Below are positions 54,958-64,000 of a stretch of DNA of 64,000 nucleotides, piece after piece. The stretch spans positions 992,001 through 1,056,000 of the forward strand of contig JAHQRK010000005.1 of the NCBI GenBank assembly GCA_019828595.1, in the 5' to 3' direction. The first letter of the stretch is position 1, and each line of letters starts with the position of its first letter. The stretch comes from Aphanomyces cochlioides. Taxonomy: Eukaryota; Oomycota; Saprolegniomycetes; Saprolegniales; Verrucalvaceae. Under the pieces are notes generated by a model. That model saw only the letters and a program-made list of their open reading frames with translations, was not told the origin of the DNA and did not search any database. The position numbers were made by a program, and so were the translations under genes.

Positions 54958-56825
54958 ATGCTACAAGTTCTTGATATCAGTCCTGCGGTGCTCGCGTCGC
55001 TTGGCTTTGTAACGCTCCTTGGTGGCCTTCTTGTCTACCTCTTTGTGATCCGCCCGGCGTTGAGTCCTCTCAGTGTGATTCCAGGGCCGAAACCGAGCCA
55101 TTGGATCTTTGGCTCGCTTGGAGAAATCATCAACACGAAGTGGAGCGAGGGCAAATTCCCAGAGCCTCATCTTTCATGGTGCGTTCGTTGTTGATTGACA
55201 GAGTCTGAACGCTCGTGTTGTCGGCAGGGTCAAGAAGTTCGGTGGTATCTCTTGCTACCGATCCATTTTGGACTTGAGAGTACGCTGACCATGGAGATCG
55301 CGCGTTTGATCTGCGACTCTGGATAGGTTTTGATCACGGACCCGGAAGCTTTAAAGCATGTCTTTACGACGAATGGAGAGAATTACCCCCGAGCCAAAGC
55401 TGTTCGAGCATTCCTTCGAGTAAGTTAGCTCCATCGAATGTGACGACTTCGATTTGAGTAGGGCCTCATCGGTGGCGATGGACTTTTGAGCACGGAAGGC
55501 GAAACGCACAGTCATCAGCGCAAAATGCTCATGCCACATTTTGGATTCGGGAAAATCAAAGACTTTGTCGAAGTCTTCTCCACACATGCCAACGAGCTCT
55601 GCCAAGAACTCAAACCATTAACTGACCAGCCAAATACCTCAGTCGACATGTACTCATGTAAGAACTGATGTTGCAACCGTGCGATTGACTTGGCATGGCG
55701 TAGATTTCACCAAGATGACATTGGATATCATTGGTGTTTCAGCCTTTGGCTTTCATTTCAATGCCTTGTCCACTGGCTCCCCTGTCGTCGACGCCATGAA
55801 GCTTTTGATGTCCCCTCCATGCATGTTTTACTTGGTGGGAAAGAACTTCATCCCGACGTTTCGTTACTGGCCATTGCCTCGCTTGATCAACGAGCATGAG
55901 GCGAAAAAGATGCTCTACCAAACTGTTGATGATGTCATTGCCGCCAAGCTTAAATCTACGCGTGATGTCAATCGCCCCGTCGATTTGGTTGACCTCATGC
56001 TGGATGAAAATGCTCATGTTGAGCATAAAGTGACGGCAGAAGAGGCGCGAACGCACGTCATGACTTTTATGCTTGCTGGTCATGAGGTATATCCCCGTCT
56101 ACTTGGAACTCGCTGGCAAATTTGAGTAGACAACAAGCACGACGCTGTCTTGGGTCTTCACTTTGTTCGCCCAGCATCCCCATATCGAATCCATGGCGCG
56201 TGAAGAAGCTCGTGCTGTAGTCGCTGCGAGTGGCACCATCGGATGGAAATCGCTCGGGGACCTCCGATTGATCACGGCTTGCATTCACGAAACCTTGCGG
56301 CTCTACCCCACTGTGGCTGCCTTGGCCCCTCGCGTTGCTGATCAAGACGACTTTTTGCCAATGTCGGATGGAAAACAAATCTTTGTGCCGAAGGTACGAC
56401 AGGATTTGACCTCGCTTAACCTCAAGCTGGCCGTAGGGAACTGTGATTGCAATTAGCACCGCTGCGATGCATCGCAACCCAAAATACTGGAGTCAACCTG
56501 ACGTCTACTTGCCAGGTAATTCACACGACTGAAGCGTGATGGACAAGAAATTGTAGATCGTTTTATTGAGGGCACGGACGCATTTCTTGCCGACAAAGCG
56601 TTGCGCAATGGCCAAGGCAATTCGTATTTCTACATGCCATTCAGCGCGGGGGCCAAGAACTGCATCGGCATGCGATTCGCCATAGCCGAGCTCCAAGTCG
56701 TGGTGGCGAATCTCTTGCTGCATTATTCGTTCCGTTTGACCGATCAAGCTATCATTCATCCCAAAATGGTCGGCGTGTCGATCAAACCCGTCAAGCTCGA
56801 CATGACCATCCACTCCGTCGCGTAA
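54958..56825 (+). CDS. Cytochrome P450, 8 exons (copy C)
   Basis: Exons 54958-55178, 55228-55279, 55327-55419, 55462-55657, 55704-56086, 56130-56393, 56437-56515 and 56557-56825 give 518 residues. Exons 2-8 have exactly the same lengths as in copy B. The anchor (LGGLLVYLFVIRPAL), hinge VIPGPKPSHW, AGHETTST, ETLR and heme loop [13 protein letters not shown] are intact. The upstream in-frame ATG at 54838 would add 40 residues before the anchor and is less likely. It is in tandem with copy B, 0.9 kb apart. Confidence 0.92.
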
Positions 56826-57064
56826 AAAGTCTCGGCATCAAATACATTTCGTTGCATGAAATCAATGTTGAATTTTGTTCCAAGTTTGTCCAGCTTGAGG
56901 AATCACAAATGATATATGCACTGCCAACTTGACATTGCTAGCTATAGAGATGTCAGCTCGCATGAAGTAGTACATTTGACTCAACAAAGCATGCCTCAGG
57001 AACTCTCGTTTTGCTTCAGAGTGCACATGATGGAGAGGAAAGAACGAGAAATGCTCAAGGGACT

Positions 57065-57199
57065 TCAGAGCATCAACGCCATAGAGTGGATTGTCATGTC
57101 ATGATTGACGGGTTGGATTGACTCACCGACCAAATTAGGATGCACATCGGCTTCATGCATCAAGCGGAGCGAGTAATAGAGCAGCAGAATCGCCGAGAT
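57065..57199 (-). pseudogene. P450 C-terminal tail relic
   Basis: The minus strand reads LLLYYSLRLMHEADVHPNLV and then IQPVNHDMTIHSMA, matching the last 40 residues of the other copies ([20 protein letters not shown] in copy A). Nothing of the heme loop remains. It has the orientation of copy D and lies beyond its 3' end, so another inverted copy once existed here. Confidence 0.75.
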
Positions 57200-57350
57200 T
57201 GAAATTCTTGGAAACCTTTCTTTCTTGACTTTGAGCTCAAAACGATGCACACTCCCGACAAGACTTTGAGCCATTATTTGAATATGCAATCCATATCGGA
57301 GAAGACCTTTGCAACGTCCTATGGCTTGAGAGTTGGAAGGCGAGATAAAT

Positions 57351-59244
57351 TTATTTCGAGATAGAATGCACTGTCATTTCGAGTGCGACTGGTTTGATGG
57401 AGACTCCGTCTTGTTTTGGGTTCACATCAGCTTTTGGAGCCAACTGGAAGGAATACTTGAGGAGCAAATTGGCGATCACGACTTGCAATTCCGCTGTTGC
57501 AAACCGCATGCCAATGCAATTCTTTGGTCCAGTACTGAACGGCATGTAAAAGTACGTATTCCCTTGACCATGTCGCAACGCTTTGTCAGAGGCAAACGCC
57601 TTGGTATCTTTGAGAAAACGTTCTAGGTATCGAGAGTCACGATCAGTTGTTCATCGTTGCTCATACCAGGGATAAAAGTGTCAGGTTGACTCCAGTAATT
57701 TGGATTGCGGTGAAGGGCTCCAGTACTGACTGCAATGGTCGTTCCCTACAGATTGCTTTGAGTCTAAACCGCTGGAAGGATGGGAATTACCTTTGGAATG
57801 AAATGGGGTTTGCCGCTTGAAACAGGCAGAAGATCATCTTTAACAGCTTCACGAGTTGTCAAACCCGCAATTGTAGGGTATAAACGGAGGGTTTCATGGA
57901 TAAATGCAGTGACGTATTTCAAGTCACCGAGCGACTGCCAGCCAATCTTTCCACCTTCACTTGCTGCAGCCACAGCTTTGCATTCTGCACGAGCAATGTC
58001 TTCCATTTCTGGATGCCGAGCAAACATCGTGAACACCCAGCAGAGCGTGCTGCTTGTCGTCTACAACTCCCCGTCAAATGAGCATACCACAAGCATATTT
58101 CCTACCTCATGACCAGCAAGTAAGAAAGTCAAGACATGAGTACGCGCTTCTTCTGCCGACACTTTGTGCACGTTTTGGCTCTCCTCGTCAAGAATGAGAT
58201 CAACCAAATCGGTCGAAGCTGATCTGGGCGAATTCAACTTTGCTGCAATGACATCCCCGACAGTCTCGAACAGGATTTTCTTGGCCTCTTTGCGTTGAGT
58301 AATTGACTCGAAAGGTAAGTAGTCAAAGCCGAGAATGTACTGGCGTCCAATGCCATAAAAGAGCGATGGAGGTTGGTTCATCATCTTGTACGCTGTAAGC
58401 ACTCGCTCATTTTGGTTTGTCAACGAGCCAAAATTGTAGCCAAACGCCGAAATACCGATAACATCGAGCGTTAATTTTGTGAAATCTACAGCACGCAGGT
58501 TAGACCCATGTCATCGCGTCGTGAAACGTACATTCGAACATGTCGACAGACGTCGTAGTGTCCGCTATTGGCGCAAGCTGCGATGCAAGCAATTCTGTGT
58601 GGTGCTGAAAAATGTCGAAAAATTGTCGAAATTTGGACAAGCCAAAATGTGGCAGCAACATTTTGCGCATGTTGCGGTGTGTATGACCTTCCGCGCTAAG
58701 AAGACCGTCGCCACCGATAACGTCCTACAGGAATGAATGAGCAAGTGTCCAAGAACGGTGTAGCAATGTACTCTCAGGAAAAGTCTGGATTGGCTCGAGC
58801 GTGGATAGTTTTCAGCGTGAGTGTTGAAGACGTGCTTGAGAGTCTCAGGATCCGTGAGCATCACCTAGTCAACATACACATGAGAAAACCACGAGAACAG
58901 GTATGCAGTACTCGATGCGACAAGAATGCCCTATAGTGCACAACGCCCCCATACTGTTTGACCCTACAACTCAGGTTTGAATTGATTTCACCAGCAAAGT
59001 CATACCAGGATAAGTTTGGCTCAGGGAAGTGTCCTTTGCTCCACTTGGTGTCAACGATTTCTTTCAGGGATCCAAAAATCCAATGCTTTGACTTTGGCCC
59101 AGGGATCGAGTTCAGTGGACTCAAAGCAGGCTTGATCGTGAAAACGTAGACGAGAAGACCGCTGAAGCTTGCAACGAGCCCAATAATAGCTGCAAGGAAA
59201 GGATAGGAAGCGGCAATCGAGAGAAGGTGTTCAATGGAGAGCAT
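57351..59244 (-). CDS. Cytochrome P450, 8 exons (copy D)
   Basis: Exons 59244-59006, 58963-58912, 58864-58772, 58724-58532, 58485-58106, 58060-57791, 57745-57667 and 57622-57351 give 525 residues. Intron positions and phases equal those of B and C, but the sequence is clearly more diverged. It keeps the anchor (SGLLVYVFTIKPAL), hinge NSIPGPKSKHW, AGHETTSS, ETLR and the heme loop [13 protein letters not shown]. It points toward copy C, tail to tail, about 0.5 kb apart, and probably has a different substrate. An in-frame Met at 59352 is less likely as start. Confidence 0.92.
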
Positions 59245-60093
59245 CGAGATTGGAAATTGAAAAATGAGAGCAAAGCCAATCCACAATGTTACGATGCTTG
59301 TCTCCAAATGTGCAGATTGTTGGTCTCGTGTTATGTTGACGAGGATAATCAATCACCCATCATCAGGATGATGATGACGAAAGTATTGTCATAATCAACC
59401 ATTTTGGGCAGTCAGGACTTGATGAAGCTTGCAAAGGAACCAAGCAAATAACGTATGTTGATCAATCGTCCATGTTGAGCGCGAGCTGAGGGTAAACTCG
59501 CATGCTTTCTTCAAGCTTTTTGTTGATGCGAAGGCCAATGCACGAGGGTGCAGATCTCAGCGATGACGTTTGTTGTCATTCATTGCAGCTCTAACAGCGA
59601 GTGCGGTTTGCTGTCACGAAGCCCTGGCATTGAGTGAGAGCCAAAAGTCTCGAAGGACTATAGGTTTACCTCCGGTCAACTCCAGTAACCACTTCTCGCC
59701 TATCAAACATCACTGACAAACATGTACAAGTGTCATCTGATTTGGACGACTTGTCGCTCGTGTTTCATGAAGAAAGGAGTGACTCTGTGACATCATGTCA
59801 TGTTCGCCCCGCCAATAACCTTGTCTTCTCGGCCCGATGTCAGTCGTGTGTCGTCCTCCATGAAAATCAGTGTTTCCTTGTCCTTCGTCACCTTCTCGAC
59901 TTATAACTCTCATAGGATAGCTGTGCCTTCATGCATAAAGTGCCATTTTATCGTCGTTTCCATCTCCCTCAAAGCGCACACAGAATCCAATGTTGATGAA
60001 ATGTGCTTTTGGAAAATGAGGATTTGAAAAAGGGCGCCAAAATGAACCAATCAACTTTGAGAACATAAAAATATTTCAAGAAAACGCGCGAGG
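59245..60093. other. Intergenic region upstream of P450 copy D
   Basis: No recognised gene, RNA or repeat. It should contain the promoter of copy D. Confidence 0.35.
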
Positions 60094-60375
60094 ATGGACC
60101 CAAAGCGGGCCAAGACCACATCGTTGTCGGAGAGCAACTCCACTTCATCGAACAATAGCGTTTGGAACTCCCATGCGATGCCAACACAGTGCGAACTGAG
60201 GTCCAATGGACTCCAAGACAAAGCTGAAGCGCTCACAACAGCGCGACGCACTTGGTTTGCCGACATGACAAAATGGCGCGACCAAGCATTTCAACACATT
60301 GAGGTCCGTGAATCAAGACAGTGCATGCAGCAAAAACAAAAGGAATACAGGCGCCAGATGCTTCATAAACCATGA
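60094..60375 (+). CDS. Small hypothetical protein, 93 aa
   Basis: This is an open frame starting MDPKRAKTTSLSES. It is Ser/Thr-rich at the start, then a charged helical part with WFADMTKWRDQAFQHIE, then Gln/Lys/Arg-rich (MQQKQKEYRRQM). No family was recognised and there is no intron. It could be a real small gene or chance; the helical, amphipathic second half is the main point in favour. Confidence 0.35.
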   Translation: MDPKRAKTTSLSESNSTSSNNSVWNSHAMPTQCELRSNGLQDKAEALTTARRTWFADMTKWRDQAFQHIEVRESRQCMQQKQKEYRRQMLHKP

Positions 60376-60746
60376 ACCCACTTTCCTCAACTTGCTCCAC
60401 TTGACCCGATACCATTCAAAGCCTTTTCAGGATAAATTCAGCCCCAAATAACCCCGAGAACTGCTTATGGACGCCGTGAAATTAGAAAAATCGATAATTA
60501 ATCTCTCATTATCAACTGAGCATTGCTTCGTCACTTGTCTCTCGCCGAGGAAAGCGCAAGTTGGGTCCTTGAGTCCCTTCGAGCAGGCGAATCACTCTGA
60601 GAGGTCATTAAATATGAAAAATCAAAGAAATGCCCAGATTTAATTAAAGAATTCATCTGTTTTAATAGAACTTTCTTGATTTTATTTTTCGGTCACTTAT
60701 TTATTCACGACACGATTTTCACATTTCTAGATTTTGCCGCGGCAGA

Positions 60747-61418
60747 ATGAACTCTCAAATGCAGAAGCAGTTGTTGGATGCCGTGGGCAACCAGGTATTG
60801 CAGTCGCTTCAAGCTCAAGAAGAGCAGCTGGATGCCAAGATCAAGCAGCTTGAAAGCATGGAGGAAGACGATTTGGAGAAGTTGCGAGAACGGCGTTTGC
60901 GCCAACTCAAAGAAGCCGCCGCTCAAAAGCAAGCATGGAAAAACGCTGGCCATGGAAGCTACACGGAGTTGTCCACGCAGCAAGAGTTCTTTGACGTGAC
61001 CAAGAGCAGCGAATGCGCAGTCGTCCACTTTTACAACGCGACGAACGCATACTGCCCGATCTTGGACAAACATCTCACGACCCTTGCCGAAACTCACCTC
61101 GAGACCAAGTTTTGCCGCATGAATGCTGAGAAAGCCGATTACCTCGTCCAAAAGCTTGGCATTTGGATGATTCCGTGTGTTGCTCTCATCAAGAACAAGA
61201 GCGTAGTACATATGCTTCAAGGGCTCGACGAACTGGGAGGCACTGACCAGTTCAGCACGCATTTCCTTGCGTATTACTTGTCGACCAAGGATGTGCTCAA
61301 ATTCGACGGCCCTCCACCTGAGAGCACGACAGACACCGGCATTGCAGCTCCAAAGCCAACAGGGCCGATCAAGCAGTCTGTCTTTGACTACAACAGTGAC
61401 GACGACGACTACGATTAG
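60747..61418 (+). CDS. TXNDC9: TXNDC9-type phosducin-like protein
   Basis: This is a single exon of 223 residues. An N-terminal helix (LDAKIKQLESMEEDDLEKLR, LRQLKEAAAQKQAW) is followed by GHGSYTEL and a thioredoxin-like fold in which the active-site pair is reduced to one cysteine (NAYCPILDKHLTTLA), then ETKFCRMNAEKADYL and GIWMIPCVALIKN. The acidic tail (NSDDDDYD) is typical. Relatives bind the CCT chaperonin and modulate tubulin and actin folding. Its stop lies 12 bp from that of the PDAP1-like gene on the other strand. Confidence 0.92.
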   Translation: MNSQMQKQLLDAVGNQVLQSLQAQEEQLDAKIKQLESMEEDDLEKLRERRLRQLKEAAAQKQAWKNAGHGSYTELSTQQEFFDVTKSSECAVVHFYNATNAYCPILDKHLTTLAETHLETKFCRMNAEKADYLVQKLGIWMIPCVALIKNKSVVHMLQGLDELGGTDQFSTHFLAYYLSTKDVLKFDGPPPESTTDTGIAAPKPTGPIKQSVFDYNSDDDDYD

Positions 61419-61430
61419 ATCCTTTGACTA

Positions 61431-62213
61431 TTACAACGACTTTTCATTCTCGTAGTCGATGAGACGTTGGATGAGTTCCGCCTTTTGGCCTTGGATCGAC
61501 AAACCACGTTCCTTCAAGTAGTCCTTGAGGACATTAGGCTTGAGAGCTTTGATTGCTCGGGCATCCAATACTTCTTCATCGTCTTTGATAGAGGCCTTGG
61601 CAGCCTTTTTAGCAAGTTCAGCAGCAGCTTCTTCTTCTTGCTTCTTGCGGAGAGCAGCATCTTCACGGCGCTTCTTGACTTCTTCCAAGCGGCGCATATC
61701 ACGCTTGGCTTCTTCCTACAATCGTCAATCAGCCTCAAAAATGACGTAAAAAATAGGCACCGTTTGTCCAGCCAAATGACGCTTCATGTAGGCAGCAGCC
61801 TTGGCTTCCTTTTCCAAAGCTTCGCGTTCTCGTCGGGTCAATGGAGCAGGTTCAGCATTCGGATCAATGTCCTTGGCTTTGACGGCTTTGGCAGTTTGAA
61901 AGTTTGGGTTTTGGACTTGAATGATTCCTGCTACACCTTTTGGTTTCGCGGCTTTAAGTTCTTCCACTTCTTCTTCCTTTTCTTCCACAATGCGGTCAAA
62001 GACAACATCATCGTCGTCGCCTTCTTCATCATCCTCGTCTTCGTCGTCCCCGTCGTCTCGTCGAGCCCGGCGCTTTTCCTGACGGATATCTTCCACTCGG
62101 TTACGAGCTTCCATTTCTTCGGCGCTCGTGACAAACTTGCGGCTTCCTCCCTTGAGCGAATTGCGCTTGGACGACTTGGCCTTCTTCGCCGCGGCATCTC
62201 CTTTGCCACTCAT
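61431..62213 (-). CDS. PDAP1-like (PP28) protein with C-terminal SAP domain, 2 exons
   Basis: Exons 62213-61761 and 61715-61431 give 245 residues. The basic N-terminus (KSSKRNSLKGGSRKF) and an acidic run (DDGDDEDEDDEEGDDDD) precede the PP28 core: KPKGVAGIIQVQNPNFQ, LTRREREALEKEA, YMKRHLAGQT and, across the intron, RDMRRLEEVKKRREDAALRK. In animals the 28-kDa heat- and acid-stable phosphoprotein ends about there. Here the chain goes on with LKPNVLKDYLKERGLSIQGQ and KAELIQRLIDY, a clear SAP motif that usually binds DNA or RNA. The function is probably nucleic-acid linked (inference). Confidence 0.85.
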
Positions 62214-62859
62214 GTCGAATTCTTGTCTGGCGATTTGGCGGAGAATTCGAGATCCTTTGAAAATTAATTATCCGACATAGCCAATGGCAACCATTGAGAA
62301 GTACCTGTATAATATTATTATGCGAACTTGCAGTCAAAATTCCCCTGACTGTCATGGCCAAGTGAGTGATGTTTGGTCATGGCTAGCCTCTCGCAGCCAT
62401 CGAGAATGAAGGCCGCTCGTCGATCATGCGTGAGCTTGATCGTTCATAAAAGCGTGGACAAAGCTAGCCCTAGTGGAATGCTTTTGTTCCTTCTCTATTC
62501 AGGGGAAGAGCGACGTCTGCGCTGGACGAGAGTGAATTGATGCACAACGACACGCAACGCTCTGTTGACTACATGGTGCTTTTGACACCGCTACAAGCCT
62601 GTGAGAGACACGAAGGGTATTCAAGACGACACCTCTCTGATTGACGCATCCAACATCAACCGCAGATGTATGTTGTCGAGTTGGTCGCTAGGAAAGCGTC
62701 TTTGTGCAGGCGAGAGTTGACAGTGAGCCCCACGGCAAGCTGAGCTTGAGATAGAGAGCACGGAACCACATAAAATGGCCTCTAAGATTAAAATACTCGA
62801 GAACGAAGGAGCTACCATCATATGATGAGGACAACACTTCAACGTTTTGATTCACAGAG
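62214..62859. other. Intergenic region
   Basis: No gene is recognised. It lies between the PDAP1-like start and the 3' end of the GH6 gene, both on the minus strand. Confidence 0.4.
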
Positions 62860-63972
62860 TTACTTTAAGCTTTTGCTGGGAAGGCTTGACTGTGGGCTTA
62901 GCAGTCGACGGCGTGGGTTTGACGGTGGGGACGTGGAGGGAGCAGTGGTGGGTTTGGCAGACGAAGTGGACGGAGTTGGAGCCGACGATGGCGTCGATGG
63001 GCTTGGCCATGGGTCGTTGCTGCCAATGACAGGGTAGTTGAGTTCCTTGACGTAATAGCCACAACACTTTAAAGTGGTCGGCGAAGAATTGACCTGCGGC
63101 AGGTCCGACCATCGCATCCGAGCTTTGACCCGTGCATTGTCCATCGCTTTCACCAGGTTGCTTGATCCACAAGTAGTAGTCCACCAAGGGGTTGCCCGTT
63201 TGGTCGGTCGGTGGATGGCCAACGCCGCCCGATCGCGCATTGCACCATTCGCTTTGAGGAGATCCGTTGTAGTTGCGCGACGTGTCAAAGACGCAGTGCA
63301 AGCTGCCGCCGAGAGCAGTCGAGTAGGTTTGGCAGAGCTTGGTGAGCTCGTCGTTGGAGCGGTACTGGTCCGTGTTGAGCGCAAGACCGGCCAAATTGCC
63401 CGCGGCCATCAAGTCCTTCAAGATCTTGACGGCGCCGGCTTGGGTCGCCCATGGACTCAAGTCAACGTACAGATGAGCGTTCTTGTTGGCCGAGAGGAGG
63501 CCGACAGCGACCTTGAGGTTGGCTGGGTAGTTGTTGGCGGCCGCAGCCTCCACCCGACGCCAAACCGATCGCATCAGGCTCAAGGATGTAGATAACTTCG
63601 CGGTCGCCGACCATATCGACGAGCTTTTGGATCCATGCCGAGTAGTCAGCCGTGTTCTTGTTGGCACCGCCTTGGGAGAACCCACCAGGGCCGCAATCTT
63701 TGTTGGGCATGCCGTAGATCACAATCGAACGGGATGGCGTTGGTGCAAGCGGCGAGGAGTCCTTTGATATCCGCGTTGTACGTGTCGATGTACCACGTCG
63801 CGATCGCGTTGCCCTTCATGACCTCGATGGTATTCTTGAGCTCTGGGTATTGCTTCTCGGCCGTCGTGTACGAGTATGGCTTGACCGCACTGCAGATGGT
63901 CGCACTCGAGACAGAGCTCACGAACGCAGTCGCAGCGACAGCAGAAGCAAAGGCCAACGTACTCGGCTTCAT
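62860..63972 (-). pseudogene. GH6 cellobiohydrolase/endoglucanase, three frame breaks
   Basis: A signal peptide (LAFASAVAATAFVSSVSSA) begins at 63972. The GH6 domain continues (ATWYIDTYNADIKGLL), but the frame breaks near 63721-63732 (then VIYGMPNKDCGPGGFSQGG and the catalytic-region IYILEPDAIGL), again near 63535-63548 (then NNYPANLKVAVGLLSANKNA) and near 63055-63068 (then YYVKELNYPVIGSNDPW). A Ser/Pro/Thr tail ends at 62860. The domain order is complete, so this is a full-length gene with three single-base shifts. It is either a recent pseudogene or affected by base-calling errors. A working enzyme would cut cellulose, perhaps in the oomycete's own wall. Confidence 0.8.
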
Positions 63973-64000
63973 TTCTTTTGGAAAATGGCATCGAGTGGAG

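Noticed and set aside
61467..62267. 266-codon plus-strand frame, Phe/Ser-rich and seemingly membrane-like
   Set aside because: It is the antisense of the Glu/Lys-rich PDAP1-like gene; the hydrophobic look is a by-product of the complement.

Overview
This is nuclear DNA of a filamentous eukaryote, most likely an oomycete and probably of the Saprolegnia/Aphanomyces type (inference). The reasons are the many very short introns (about 38-60 bp, GT donors, mostly TAG acceptors), the secreted or surface GH5 and GH6 glucan hydrolases, the families of small type II glycosyltransferases, and abundant chromovirus-like gypsy, copia and pogo elements with SANT-like companion genes. No tRNA or rRNA gene was recognised.

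Layout. Bases 1-3,970 hold relics of SANT/Myb-like genes. One is split by a 2.4-kb gypsy element whose two LTRs each carry a perfect four-unit heat-shock element. Bases 4,802-21,194 are one GT8 glycosyltransferase pseudogene cut in two by a 15.4-kb young gypsy element (LTRs 5,330-5,679 and 20,425-20,774, 4-bp target duplication GCGC). That element contains a copia-derived block with two 2.06-kb arms in inverted orientation, so the region is a giant palindrome. From 21,223 to 28,134 there are further GT8 relatives (one open, one frameshifted, one fragment) and a GT71-like mannosyltransferase.

Bases 28,261-35,521 are a compact housekeeping block: LAMTOR2, glucosidase II beta subunit (6 exons, HDEL), an AAK1/GAK-type kinase (5 exons), the mitochondrial ATP synthase gamma subunit and a MARVEL-like membrane protein. 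Bases 36,308-44,968 are repeat-rich: a TA-flanked MITE, a pogo relic lacking its first catalytic Asp, a C2H2-plus-SET gene, a nearly intact pogo element with CAG...CTG inverted repeats, and a satellite array of about 149-bp units.

Bases 46,893-63,972 return to genes: a membrane-anchored GH5 glucanase, a four-helix membrane protein, three complete cytochrome P450 genes with the same 8-exon plan plus two P450 fragments, a TXNDC9-type phosducin-like protein, a PDAP1-like protein carrying a C-terminal SAP domain, and a GH6 cellulase with three frame breaks at the right edge.

Several neighbouring genes are convergent with only 5, 12 or 26 bp between stop codons, so their transcripts must overlap. 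Functional links suggested by the genes (inference): ER/Golgi glycoprotein processing (GT8, GT71, glucosidase II beta), wall glucan turnover (GH5, GH6), and oxidation of lipids or xenobiotics (P450s). Exon boundaries were worked out by hand from splice sites and reading phase.
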